From NCBI GenBank assembly GCA_024134725.1, contig CP099863.1, positions 3,717,258 through 3,781,257 on the forward strand: DNA of 64,000 bases, given 5' to 3'. Below, piece by piece: positions 38,112-46,605 of the stretch (position 1 is the first letter of the stretch; every line of letters starts with the position of its first letter). Under the pieces are notes generated by a model that saw only the letters and a program-made list of their open reading frames with translations, ran no database searches and had not been told where the DNA came from. The translations under genes were made by a program, and so were the position numbers. Source of the DNA: Bacillus sp. 1780r2a1. Lineage in GTDB: Bacteria; Bacillota; Bacilli; Bacillales; Bacillaceae_H.

Positions 38112-39758
38112 TTAACCGTTCGCTGGACGACGGCGTAAAATTTTTCGTTCAATTATGTTGATAATTCGTTTTCCCATTACTCGCTCTAATAATGTCGAAC
38201 GATACGTAGCTACACCGTATATAACCCCTCCAACACCTGCTCCAATAAAGGTAATTACTACAGCTGCAATACGGCTTTGATCGTACATTAGGAAGAAACC
38301 TAAAATAAAGGAAAGTACTTTAACGCTTAATCCCATAATAGCAACGAAGATAAAGATTAATACTGTACGTTTGATAAATGCTTGGTAATCATAATTCGCA
38401 TACTTTTTAATGAGATAAAATGTATATGCAATAGATACAAGATAGCCAAGAGCCGTTGCTAAAATAGAGCCTAACTCGTGAAATAGATAAATAAATGGTA
38501 CGTTACAAATAATTTTCACAATTAGACCAAATGCTAAACTGATTACCGCATATTTTTGTTTATTCACACCTTGTAAAATCGCAGCATTCACAGTAAAAAA
38601 TGAAAATAATAACGCCACTGGTGCGTAAGCTAATAGGACTGTTCCGCCAGCTTTAACGTCTTCTATACCAAAGAATGTTCCATAGGCTGGACCTGCTAAA
38701 GCCATCAAACCAACTGATGCTGGTAATACTAAGAACATAATCGTTTGATACGTCTGGTCAATCTGCTTTTGAAGAGCCGTGTAATCTTGATTCACAAACG
38801 ATCGTGTAATTGTTGGAACCAGCGTTAATCCAAAAGCAGTAGCTAATGAAACAGGAATCATTACTAGCTTTGGTACATAAGATTGCACAATCCCATTCAT
38901 CGTCTCCGCAATTTCTTTTTGGCCTGCAGCTACCATTGCACGGTTAAATGTAAATTGATCAACATACTGGTAAAGCGGAATTGCAAGCCCAACAAACACA
39001 TACGGAATAGAATACGTAAACAACTCTTTAAAAATAGAAACCGTTGAAATACGCGTTGGCGTAACTTTTTGCTCTTGTACCATCTTATCTAAATGAGGCT
39101 TTCGTTTTTTCCAATACCATAACAAGACAGCTAATCCACCGAGCGCACCTACAAATGCCCCCATCGTTGCAAATCCAACCGCTAAGGCTAGACTGCCTCC
39201 GACAACTTTTAACACGATGTACGTAGAAGCGAGTAAAAAGACAACGCGGACAAACTGTTCAATAACTTGTGAAACAGCAGTTGGTCCCATAGACTGGTGT
39301 CCTTGGAAAAATCCACGCATTAAACTCATAATAGGTACGACAAGAAGCGCCACGCTCACCATACGCATAACCATGACAACGTCTTCTAACGAATTATCTA
39401 AATCTGCTCCTCCCAGTGTTAAATTCGCAATAAAAGGAGATAAAGAATAAAGTAAGAGAAAAGATAAAATTCCTGTGACAAGCATTAGCTTAAGGCCTGC
39501 ACGATACATTCTCCTACTCGTATAATAATCACCCATTGCATTGTATTTAGATACGAATTTTGAAACAGCCATCGGCATTCCTGCCGTTGCAATACTTAGA
39601 TAAATAGCATATTGGTTATACCCATAACCAAATAAGGCTCCACCTACAGCTCCAACGAGCGTTGCAAATGGAAAAATATAAATCATTCCTAGTATACGAG
39701 AAATATATGTTCCTAACGTTAACACAAATGTTCCTCGTAATAGCTTTGAATCAGACAT
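38112..39758 (-). CDS. murJ: MurJ-type polysaccharide/lipid II flippase (YtgP)
   Basis: A 548-residue MOP-superfamily membrane protein with about 14 hydrophobic segments. YtgP flips lipid II in B. subtilis and replaces MurJ of E. coli; it is closer in sequence to SpoVB. Typical features are GTFVLTLGTYISRILGM at the start, MSLMRGFFQGHQSMGPTAVSQVIEQ in pieces around residues 135-160, and a basic tail (IERKILRRRPANG). The ATG at 39758 follows GGAGG; the frame to 39842 is unsupported. It diverges from ytfP. Confidence 0.93.
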   Translation of the reverse strand: MSDSKLLRGTFVLTLGTYISRILGMIYIFPFATLVGAVGGALFGYGYNQYAIYLSIATAGMPMAVSKFVSKYNAMGDYYTSRRMYRAGLKLMLVTGILSFLLLYSLSPFIANLTLGGADLDNSLEDVVMVMRMVSVALLVVPIMSLMRGFFQGHQSMGPTAVSQVIEQFVRVVFLLASTYIVLKVVGGSLALAVGFATMGAFVGALGGLAVLLWYWKKRKPHLDKMVQEQKVTPTRISTVSIFKELFTYSIPYVFVGLAIPLYQYVDQFTFNRAMVAAGQKEIAETMNGIVQSYVPKLVMIPVSLATAFGLTLVPTITRSFVNQDYTALQKQIDQTYQTIMFLVLPASVGLMALAGPAYGTFFGIEDVKAGGTVLLAYAPVALLFSFFTVNAAILQGVNKQKYAVISLAFGLIVKIICNVPFIYLFHELGSILATALGYLVSIAYTFYLIKKYANYDYQAFIKRTVLIFIFVAIMGLSVKVLSFILGFFLMYDQSRIAAVVITFIGAGVGGVIYGVATYRSTLLERVMGKRIINIIERKILRRRPANG

Positions 39759-39821
39759 AAGCTTGCCTCCGATACGTAATGTTACACTTTGATAATAGTG
39801 ATAAAATAAAAAGGAATCAAG

Positions 39822-39850
39822 TTGCAGTTTTATTTCAGACATGCTTTAAT
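39822..39850 (+). promoter_or_regulatory. Possible distal promoter of ytfP
   Basis: TTGCAG (39822-39827), 17 bases and TTTAAT (39845-39850) with an upstream TG. If used, it would give a leader of about 110 bases carrying the inverted repeat at 39906-39933. Confidence 0.4.
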
Positions 39851-39905
39851 GTTAACTGCTGCTAGCAGCTAGAAAAAAAACAAGACTATAGCCCATTTTA
39901 TCCAA

Positions 39906-39946
39906 AGTTTGTTCATTTGTCAGTGAACAAACTCAAATTTTATAAA
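39906..39946 (+). promoter_or_regulatory. Inverted repeat with embedded -35 upstream of ytfP
   Basis: AGTTTGTTCA (39906-39915) and TGAACAAACT (39924-39933) form a perfect ten-base inverted repeat. The eight-base spacer contains most of TTGTCA (39917-39922), which is 18 bases from TATAAA (39941-39946). A repressor on the repeat would cover the -35. The predicted start would leave a leader of only about 14 bases before the ytfP ATG. Confidence 0.5.
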
Positions 39947-39966
39947 ATAGACAGGTTGGTGAAGAT

Positions 39967-41241
39967 ATGATTTATGATGTAATCGTAATCGGAGGAGGAC
40001 CTTCTGGTTTGATGGCATCGATTGCAGCTGGTGAAAAAGGCGCAAAGGTACTATTAGTAGACAAAGGAACAAAGCTAGGCCGGAAGCTAGCTATTTCGGG
40101 TGGTGGACGTTGTAACGTCACGAACCGACTTCCAATTGATGAAATTATTAAGCACATTCCAGGAAACGGACGCTTCTTATATAGTGCATTTTCAATTTTT
40201 AATAACGAAGATATTATCTCGTTTTTTGAAAACCTTGGAATTGCTTTAAAGGAAGAAGATCACGGACGCATGTTTCCCGTATCAAATAAGGCACAATCAG
40301 TCGTTGATGCACTGATTGGTGAGCTAAAGCGTTTAAACGTTCATGTACGCACAAACACGCCTGTACGAAAAGTTGTATATGAGAACAATGCAGTAAAAGA
40401 AGTTCAGTTAGAGACAGGTGAAGTAATCCACACCAAGGCAGTTATTTTAGCTGTTGGAGGAAAATCTGTTCCTCATACAGGTTCTACAGGCGATGGATAC
40501 GCTTGGGCAGAAGCAGCAGGGCATACCATTACAGAACTTTACCCAACCGAAGTTCCCGTCACTTCAAACGAAGCATTTATTCGAGAAAAAACATTGCAAG
40601 GTTTATCATTACGTAGCGTCGGGTTAAGCGTTTTAAATAAAAAAGGAAAGCCAGTTATTACGCATCGAATGGATATGATTTTTACGCACTTTGGAATTTC
40701 TGGACCTGCCGTATTACGCTGCAGTCAATATGTTGTCAAAGAGCTTAAAAAGCAAAAGACAACGACTGTTGAAATGATGATTGACTCATTTCCAGATATA
40801 AACGAAGAAAACCTCTTTCAAAAAGTTGTTTCACTTTTAAAAGAAGAGCCCAAAAAAGCAATCAAAAATGTGTTAAAAGGATTTGTGCCTGAGCGCTATT
40901 TACTATTTTTGTTTCAAGCTTCTCATATTGAAGAGCAAGAGCTTGCAGGACAAATTTCGCATGATCGCCTTCGTGAATTTGTCGGTTTGATGAAACGATT
41001 TACGTTTTCTGTAAATGGAACGTTATCTCTTGAAAAAGCATTTGTAACGGGTGGAGGCGTATCCGTAAAGGAAGTTCACCCAAAAGAAATGTCTTCAAAA
41101 CTCATGAATGGCCTTTACTTTTGCGGCGAAATTTTAGATATTCATGGCTATACAGGCGGCTATAACATTACGTCAGCTTTAGTAACAGGAAGGCTTGCTG
41201 GAACAAATGCAGGAGAGTATGCCAAAAGCCTAGCGCATTAA
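39967..41241 (+). CDS. ytfP: YtfP, HI0933-family flavoprotein
   Basis: A 424-residue FAD-dependent protein of the BaiN/HI0933 family (NAD(P)/FAD oxidoreductase fold). The dinucleotide-binding [19 protein letters not shown] at the N-terminus, [11 protein letters not shown], the central [18 protein letters not shown] and the C-terminal [15 protein letters not shown] are all clear. The physiological substrate is not known in Bacillus. The ATG at 39967 has GGTGA upstream. The last codons lie within a perfect terminator palindrome shared with cse60. Confidence 0.93.
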   Translation: MIYDVIVIGGGPSGLMASIAAGEKGAKVLLVDKGTKLGRKLAISGGGRCNVTNRLPIDEIIKHIPGNGRFLYSAFSIFNNEDIISFFENLGIALKEEDHGRMFPVSNKAQSVVDALIGELKRLNVHVRTNTPVRKVVYENNAVKEVQLETGEVIHTKAVILAVGGKSVPHTGSTGDGYAWAEAAGHTITELYPTEVPVTSNEAFIREKTLQGLSLRSVGLSVLNKKGKPVITHRMDMIFTHFGISGPAVLRCSQYVVKELKKQKTTTVEMMIDSFPDINEENLFQKVVSLLKEEPKKAIKNVLKGFVPERYLLFLFQASHIEEQELAGQISHDRLREFVGLMKRFTFSVNGTLSLEKAFVTGGGVSVKEVHPKEMSSKLMNGLYFCGEILDIHGYTGGYNITSALVTGRLAGTNAGEYAKSLAH

Positions 41242-41254
41242 TGCGCTAGGCTTT
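41225..41254. terminator. Shared terminator palindrome of ytfP and cse60
   Basis: A perfect 30-base palindrome, each half beginning AAAGCCTAGCGCAT. It contains the ytfP stop (41239-41241) and the cse60 stop (41246-41248, minus strand). Only short T stretches flank it (TTTATATAT on the plus exit). Confidence 0.85.
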
Positions 41255-41425
41255 ATATATGACCATTGCTGAAAAACAGTATACCTGTTCATCTCGATCC
41301 ACATCTACTGTGACCTGATACTTAATGTCTACAATATCGTCATCATCAAATTTTTTCAAAAAGCGATTTAGAGCTACTTCTAGATCTTTTTCATGCTCTT
41401 TATCAAATACTTTTACTTGAACCAC
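41246..41425 (-). CDS. cse60: Cse60 family sporulation protein
   Basis: A 59-residue gene. The product begins VQVKVFDKEHEKDLE after the initiator and ends YCFSAMVIYKA; a central DDDIVDIKYQV segment matches the Cse60 (YteV) pattern of B. subtilis, where the gene is expressed in the mother cell under SigE. Function is unknown. The start is GTG at 41425 with a modest AAGTGGTG site seven bases upstream. A SigE-like -10 lies at 41477-41484. It converges on ytfP, four bases apart. Confidence 0.82.
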   Translation of the reverse strand: MVQVKVFDKEHEKDLEVALNRFLKKFDDDDIVDIKYQVTVDVDRDEQVYCFSAMVIYKA

Positions 41426-41476
41426 ACCGCGACACCACTTTCATCCCATGATTATCACTGCTTGGACACTTCTATT

Positions 41477-41505
41477 AATATATGTATCAATCACTATAGA
41501 CATTC
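41477..41505 (-). promoter_or_regulatory. Candidate SigE promoter of cse60
   Basis: On the minus strand CATATATT (41477-41484) fits the SigE -10 consensus, with GAATGTC about 14 bases upstream as a partial -35. It is 50 bases from the cse60 start. Known SigE control of B. subtilis cse60 supports it. Confidence 0.45.
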
Positions 41506-41613
41506 TTATAAAATTTATACGTTGAATTAAAAAGAGTGTGGAACAAATCCAACTAATTCTTGCTAGAAGATAAATGATACCTCCACTAAAATATTAAAAT
41601 TCAAATAACCATT

Positions 41614-41796
41614 TTACTCCATCGGATTATAAGGTATCAGCCTTTCCTTCAGTTTCCACAGAAGTTGCGTTTCTTCCACTAATTTTCCAGCTGGTTTTGA
41701 GAATGACAAAAAGATACCCAAGCTATCAAAAGTCATTACCTTTCGATAGTTCGAGTATCTCATTCGCTGAAACGATTGTGCCTCGGCTTGGTTCAT
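41614..41796 (-). CDS. Possible small ORF abutting ytwF, unknown
   Basis: A 60-codon frame whose ATG follows the ytwF stop without a gap (TAAATG). The product is basic and mixed in composition (RMRYSNYRKVMTFDSLGIFLS, then KPAGKLVEETQLLWKLKERL as separate parts). No ribosome site is visible, so it could only be made by reinitiation. It has no recognisable domain. It may be a real short protein, a decayed remnant or chance. Confidence 0.3.
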   Translation of the reverse strand: MNQAEAQSFQRMRYSNYRKVMTFDSLGIFLSFSKPAGKLVEETQLLWKLKERLIPYNPME

Positions 41797-42108
41797 TTAC
41801 TTTTTAATTATCTCGCCTTCCCATTCAAGCATACCGCCAACCATGTTGCGCACTTTGTATCCTTGCTCTTGTAAGTAATAACATACGTTCTCACTACGGC
41901 GACCTGAGCGACAGATAAAGATATATTCTTTTTCTTTATCAAAAGCATCAATATGTGAAGGAATATCATTCATGCGAATATGTCTTGCCCCTGGAATAAT
42001 ACCTTCTTCTACTTCTTCATCTTCGCGAACGTCTACTAGCTCAAGTTCTTCATTTTGTTCCAAACGCTTCTTTAGCTCTTCTGTTGTAATTTCTTTTACT
42101 TGTTCCAT
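41797..42108 (-). CDS. ytwF: YtwF, single-domain rhodanese-like sulfurtransferase
   Basis: A 103-residue rhodanese domain. The active-site loop FICRSGRRSENV holds the catalytic Cys (about residue 73), and LVDVREDEEVEEGIIPGA is the usual N-terminal signature. Such proteins carry persulfide sulfur; the acceptor is unknown. The ATG at 42108 is nine bases from AGAGGG, whereas the ATG at 42126 has no site. Length equals the B. subtilis protein. It lies downstream of leuS's own promoter region only in map order; the two are separated by a terminator. Confidence 0.92.
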   Translation of the reverse strand: MEQVKEITTEELKKRLEQNEELELVDVREDEEVEEGIIPGARHIRMNDIPSHIDAFDKEKEYIFICRSGRRSENVCYYLQEQGYKVRNMVGGMLEWEGEIIKK

Positions 42109-42193
42109 CTTTTTCAACCCTCTCATTATGTATTCGTGCCTCTGCTATTATTGTAACAAAAGTGATAAATGAAATTCTACTTACATAAAAAAA

Positions 42194-42213
42194 GCCTGAG
42201 GCTCTTGCCTCAG
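42194..42213 (-). terminator. Terminator of leuS
   Basis: Stem CTGAGGC (42196-42202) and GCCTCAG (42207-42213) with a TCTT loop and seven T on the minus-strand exit, 17 bases past the leuS stop. Confidence 0.88.
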
Positions 42214-42230
42214 ACCTCTATTATTAGTTC

Positions 42231-44645
42231 TTAGTTTGCTACAATGTTTACTAATTTACCTGGCACAGCAATCACTTTTCTGACAGTCTTGCCTTCAATT
42301 TGCTCTTGCACGCTTTCATTTGCCATTGCGATATCTTGAAGCTGTTCGCGTGATGCTTCGGCTGGAACGTTTAGCTTTGCACGTACTTTACCGTTCACTT
42401 GAACAACAATTTCAACTTCATCATCTACTAATTTTGCTTCATCAAAAGCAGGCCAAGCCTCATATGAGATTGTTTCTTCATGACCAAGTTTATTCCACAG
42501 CTCTTCTGTAACGTGTGGACAAATCGGTGCAAGTAACTTCACAATGCCTTCCACGTATTGTTTTGGAAGAACATCAACTTTATATGCATCGTTGATAAAC
42601 ACCATTAATTGTGAAATAGCTGTATTAAAACGAAGCCCTTCATAATCTTCCGTTACCTTTTTCACCGTTTGGTGGTATACGCGCTCTAATGTTTTATCAT
42701 CGCTTTCTTTCACTTTATCACTTAGTTCACAGTTGTCATCCATTAACAAACGCCATACGCGATCGATGAAGCGTCTTGCTCCATCTAAACCTTTTGTTGA
42801 CCAAGCAATGGAAGCATCTAAAGGTCCCATGAACATTTCATATAGACGAAGTGTATCTGCACCATGACTTTCAACAATCTCATCCGGGTTCACAACGTTA
42901 CCTTTTGATTTACTCATTTTTTCATTGTTCTCACCAAGAATCATTCCTTGGTTAAATAACTTTTGGAACGGCTCTTTTGTCGGTACTACTCCGATATCAT
43001 ATAAAAACTTGTGCCAGAAGCGAGCATATAATAAGTGAAGAACGGCATGCTCTGCACCACCGATGTAAATATCAACCGGTAACCATTCTTTTAATTTTTC
43101 TGCATCAGCCAATGCATCTTCATTTTTTGGATCAATGTAGCGTAAGTAGTACCAGCAGCTTCCAGCCCATTGTGGCATTGTATTTGTTTCACGACGGCCT
43201 TTTTTACCTGTTTCTGGGTCTACTACGTTTACAAATTCATCAATGTTTGCTAATGGTGATTCCCCTGTACCCGAAGGCTTAATTTCCGTTGTTTTTGGAA
43301 GTACTAGTGGCAGCTCGCTTTCTGGAACAGGTGTTGTTGTACCGTCTTCCCAATGAATTACTGGAATTGGTTCTCCCCAATAACGCTGACGGCTAAATAA
43401 CCAGTCGCGTAATCGATACGTAACCTGTTTTTCACCTTTTTTGTTTGTTTCTAACCAAGCAATCATATTTTCAATTGCTTCTTCTTTATTTAAGCCGTTT
43501 AAGAAGTCAGAGTTAACGTGCTCGCCATCTCCTGTATACGCTTCTTTCGAAACGTCTCCTCCTGCTACAACTTCCTTAATTGGAAGCTCAAACTTAACAG
43601 CAAACTCATAGTCACGCTCATCGTGAGCTGGAACTGCCATAATTGCACCTGTTCCGTAGCTCATTAATACGTAATCTGCAATCCAGATTGGCATTTTTTC
43701 GCCATTTACTGGGTTAACCGCATAAGCTCCTGTAAATACACCTGTTTTATCTTTTGCTAAATCTGTACGTTCTAAGTCACTTTTACTTTTAATCTTCTCA
43801 ATATAGGCACCTACTGCTGCTTTTTGCTCAGCTGTTGTAATTTTATCCACAAATGGATGCTCTGGTGCTAATACGGCATACGTCGCGCCAAAAAGAGTAT
43901 CTGGGCGCGTAGTAAACACAGTAAACGTTTCATCATGTCCATCAATTGTGAAGTGAACATGTGCCCCTTCAGAACGACCAATCCAATTACGCTGCATTTC
44001 TTTAATGCTCTCTGGCCAATCTAATTCTTCCAAATCTTCCAGTAATCGATCTGCATAAGCAGTAATTTTTAACATCCACTGCTTCATTGGACGTCGTTCT
44101 ACTGGGTGACCCCCACGCTCACTTTTACCATCAATAACTTCTTCGTTCGCTAATACCGTCCCAAGAGCTGGACACCAGTTTACCGCAACCTCATCAATAT
44201 ACGCTAATCCCTTTTCGTATAACTTTAAGAAAATCCACTGCGTCCACTTATAGTAGCTTGGATCTGTTGTATTGATTTCACGCTCCCAGTCATATGAGAA
44301 ACCTAGAGATTTGATTTGGCGACGGAAGTTGTTAATATTTTGCTCTGTGAATTGCGCTGGGTCATTTCCTGTATCTAACGCATACTGCTCTGCTGGTAAC
44401 CCAAATGCATCCCATCCCATTGGATGAAGTACGTTATATCCTTGCATACGCTTCATACGAGATAAAATATCTGTTGCTGTATACCCTTCTGGATGCCCTA
44501 CATGTAGGCCAGCTCCAGATGGATATGGAAACATATCTAGCGCATAAAATTTACGCTTTCCTTTATCTTCAGTCGTTTTAAATGTATGATTTTCTTCCCA
44601 AACCTGTTGCCACTTCTTCTCAATTTGCTTATGGTTAAAGGCCAT
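42231..44645 (-). CDS. leuS: Leucyl-tRNA synthetase
   Basis: Charges tRNA-Leu; a class Ia enzyme of 804 residues, the usual Bacillus length. The HIGH motif appears as LHVGHPEGY (about residue 47), KMSKS as [11 protein letters not shown] (about 577), and the editing (CP1) domain contains [13 protein letters not shown] and the conserved [14 protein letters not shown]. The ATG follows AAGGAGGAG. Regulation is by the T-box leader at 44693-44942. Confidence 0.98.
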   Translation of the reverse strand: MAFNHKQIEKKWQQVWEENHTFKTTEDKGKRKFYALDMFPYPSGAGLHVGHPEGYTATDILSRMKRMQGYNVLHPMGWDAFGLPAEQYALDTGNDPAQFTEQNINNFRRQIKSLGFSYDWEREINTTDPSYYKWTQWIFLKLYEKGLAYIDEVAVNWCPALGTVLANEEVIDGKSERGGHPVERRPMKQWMLKITAYADRLLEDLEELDWPESIKEMQRNWIGRSEGAHVHFTIDGHDETFTVFTTRPDTLFGATYAVLAPEHPFVDKITTAEQKAAVGAYIEKIKSKSDLERTDLAKDKTGVFTGAYAVNPVNGEKMPIWIADYVLMSYGTGAIMAVPAHDERDYEFAVKFELPIKEVVAGGDVSKEAYTGDGEHVNSDFLNGLNKEEAIENMIAWLETNKKGEKQVTYRLRDWLFSRQRYWGEPIPVIHWEDGTTTPVPESELPLVLPKTTEIKPSGTGESPLANIDEFVNVVDPETGKKGRRETNTMPQWAGSCWYYLRYIDPKNEDALADAEKLKEWLPVDIYIGGAEHAVLHLLYARFWHKFLYDIGVVPTKEPFQKLFNQGMILGENNEKMSKSKGNVVNPDEIVESHGADTLRLYEMFMGPLDASIAWSTKGLDGARRFIDRVWRLLMDDNCELSDKVKESDDKTLERVYHQTVKKVTEDYEGLRFNTAISQLMVFINDAYKVDVLPKQYVEGIVKLLAPICPHVTEELWNKLGHEETISYEAWPAFDEAKLVDDEVEIVVQVNGKVRAKLNVPAEASREQLQDIAMANESVQEQIEGKTVRKVIAVPGKLVNIVAN

Positions 44646-44692
44646 GAATACTCCTCCTTCTATTTTAAGACAATGGTGTTAGAACTATAAAA

Positions 44693-44942
44693 AACCCCTC
44701 ATCCCTTAAGAAAGGGACGAGAGGTTGAATAAACTTCCCGCGGTACCACCCACATTAGCACAAATTATGTATGTACTCACTCATTTTCCTTAACGCGGAT
44801 GACGATAAATGCTACTTTGTTCACATTTACAGCTCAAAGGTGAGTTCATGAACGGTCGTTTGTTGACTCCCACCAACCGTCAACTCTCTTTGCTCGTATC
44901 GCCCACTACTATTCCTTCTCAATGCTTTTCATATAGTAACTA
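44693..44942 (-). promoter_or_regulatory. T-box riboswitch of leuS (specifier CUC, leucine)
   Basis: Minus-strand leader with the invariant GGGTGGTACCGCG at 44739-44751, followed by a 15-base-pair terminator (44693-44726) and a T-run. In stem I the specifier CTC lies at 44842-44844 within GAACTCACC, matching leucine. It is a textbook aminoacyl-tRNA sensor. Confidence 0.95.
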
Positions 44943-44948
44943 CCTTGT

Positions 44949-44977
44949 ATTGTAAATAATATGTGATTAAACTGCAA
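44949..44977 (-). promoter_or_regulatory. Promoter of the leuS T-box transcript
   Basis: TTGCAG (44972-44977), 17 bases, TACAAT (44949-44954) on the minus strand; the transcript would begin near 44942, just before stem I of the T-box. Confidence 0.7.
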
Positions 44978-45074
44978 GTTGTTCACACCATTTTATCAAA
45001 GTTTCTCTTCTTATTTATAAACAAATCTCTTAAAAACATACATAATGCCCACTTTTTCAAGAAATATCCAAACA

Positions 45075-45111
45075 TTCAGCACATAAACAGCTAAAATGTC
45101 CATGTGCTGAA
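45075..45111 (-). terminator. Inverted repeat after the GntP permease gene, probable terminator
   Basis: TTCAGCACAT (45075-45084) and ATGTGCTGAA (45102-45111), perfect, with a 17-base loop, 11 bases past the stop at 45123. The T-tract is poor, so termination is likely but not certain. Confidence 0.6.
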
Positions 45112-45122
45112 CCTCTTACTCT

Positions 45123-46445
45123 TTAAATACCTACTCCAAATGTAAAGAGAGCAATAGCTACCGCTAACCCTACGAGGGGAACAACCACAGTCATAGCTGC
45201 AACGGATCCATAGGCATCCTTATGCGTTTCACCGCAAATGGCGTTAATTGTTGTTACAACATATCCATTATGAGGAAGTGAGTCCAATACCCCAGATGAA
45301 ATGGCCACAACCCGATGAAGTGCTTCAGGATTAACACCGGCATCCATATAGTGTGGTGCTAATAGAGGTAAGGCAATCGCTTGGCCACCGGATGCTGATC
45401 CGGTCATCCCTGCAATAACGCTTACTGCAATGGCGCCTCCAATTAATGGACTGCCCGGAATACTAGTCATTGCTTCGACAGCGACGTTAAAAGCAGGAGC
45501 TGCTTTGGCTACTCCACCAAATCCAACAACAGCTGCCGTATTTCCAATTGCAATCAAAGCACCCATCGTCCCTTCAGATAGCGCTCCCCAGAAGTCTTTA
45601 AAGTAACGACGGTTTAATACATACGTAGCGATAATCCCACTTAATAAAGCAATGATAAGAGCTGATTGCATCAATGAATTATGGAATACAAATGAACAAA
45701 CAAGAACGACAACTAAAGGAATTAAACTAAGCAATGGATGAGGTAACTCTCTTCCTTCCTCCGTTCTTGGGTCCGCCTCTCTCTCAACGAAGTGCTCACC
45801 GTTTCGCACTGCTTTTGTAATAATTTTCCTCAACCACCAATAGCCAAACACTGCCATTAATACAGCCACAATTAAACTTACTTCCCAACCTGCATAAGGT
45901 GATGTATTCAAATAATCAATTGGAATCCAGTTTTGAATTTCAGGTGACCCAGCTGAAGTCATTGTAAACGTAACAGAACCAAAAGCAAGAGCAGCTGGAA
46001 TAAAACGTCGTGGAAGGTTAGCTTGCTTAAACAAACTTACCGCCATAGGATACACAGAAAAAGCTACGACAAACAAGCTGACTCCGCCATAAGTTAATAC
46101 AGCACAGGCTAAAACAATGGCTAATACAGCCCTTTTCATACCGAGCTTTTCTACAATCCATTTTGAAACACTATCAGCTGCACCACTGTCTTCCATCACT
46201 TTTCCAAAGATTGCTCCAAGTAAGAACATTAGATACCAAGATGTCACGAAACCTGTAAATCCGGACATATAGTTACCAACAAAGTTTATTTCACCTTCTT
46301 TAACAAGCTGTGGAAACAGAGGCATTCCACTGGTTAAAGCTACTAGCAAAGCACTTAAAGGTCCTGCAATTAATAGGTTCATCCCTCTCATCGTAAGCAC
46401 AATAAGTAAGACTAAACCACCAATTAATCCGATCATACTAAGCAC
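45123..46445 (-). CDS. GntP-family carboxylate permease
   Basis: A 440-residue transporter with about 12 membrane segments and the GntP-family motifs TSAGSPEIQNWIPIDYL, GSASGGQAIALPLL and LDSLPHNGYVVTTI. GntP members import gluconate, hydroxybutyrate or citrate-type acids; the substrate here is not determined. The GTG at 46445 is eight bases from a GGGGG ribosome site, while the ATG three codons in is too far, so I start at the GTG. A perfect cre box (46468-46481) lies just upstream. It does not belong to the B. subtilis order, so it may be a lineage-specific insertion. Confidence 0.88.
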   Translation of the reverse strand: MLSMIGLIGGLVLLIVLTMRGMNLLIAGPLSALLVALTSGMPLFPQLVKEGEINFVGNYMSGFTGFVTSWYLMFLLGAIFGKVMEDSGAADSVSKWIVEKLGMKRAVLAIVLACAVLTYGGVSLFVVAFSVYPMAVSLFKQANLPRRFIPAALAFGSVTFTMTSAGSPEIQNWIPIDYLNTSPYAGWEVSLIVAVLMAVFGYWWLRKIITKAVRNGEHFVEREADPRTEEGRELPHPLLSLIPLVVVLVCSFVFHNSLMQSALIIALLSGIIATYVLNRRYFKDFWGALSEGTMGALIAIGNTAAVVGFGGVAKAAPAFNVAVEAMTSIPGSPLIGGAIAVSVIAGMTGSASGGQAIALPLLAPHYMDAGVNPEALHRVVAISSGVLDSLPHNGYVVTTINAICGETHKDAYGSVAAMTVVVPLVGLAVAIALFTFGVGI

Positions 46446-46467
46446 GTTTTCTTCCCCCTTTTACTTT

Positions 46468-46481
46468 AGAAAGCGTTTACA
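46468..46481 (-). promoter_or_regulatory. Perfect cre site upstream of the GntP permease gene
   Basis: TGTAAACGCTTTCT on the minus strand matches the cre consensus TGWAARCGYTWNCW at all 14 positions. It lies 23 bases upstream of the start codon, next to the ribosome site, so it is probably downstream of the transcript start and would act as a roadblock for CcpA-mediated repression. Confidence 0.75.
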
Positions 46482-46570
46482 ATTAAGTGGAGAATAACCT
46501 CCTCTCTGTTGACTTCTACTATCTTATTAGACAAACCATTGAGACATGCCAGGTTTTATAGAACAAAAAA

Positions 46571-46590
46571 ACGATGCTATATAGCACCGC
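46571..46590 (-). terminator. Terminator of yttB
   Basis: Minus-strand stem GCGGTGCTA / TAGCATCGT (two wobble pairs) followed by seven T, 16 bases past the yttB stop. Confidence 0.8.
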
Positions 46591-46605
46591 TTTTTAGATT
46601 TTTAT

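Noticed and set aside
41530-41600. Minus-strand frame after GTGGAGG upstream of cse60
   Set aside because: No start codon at the right distance except ATT, and the frame runs over the cse60 promoter.
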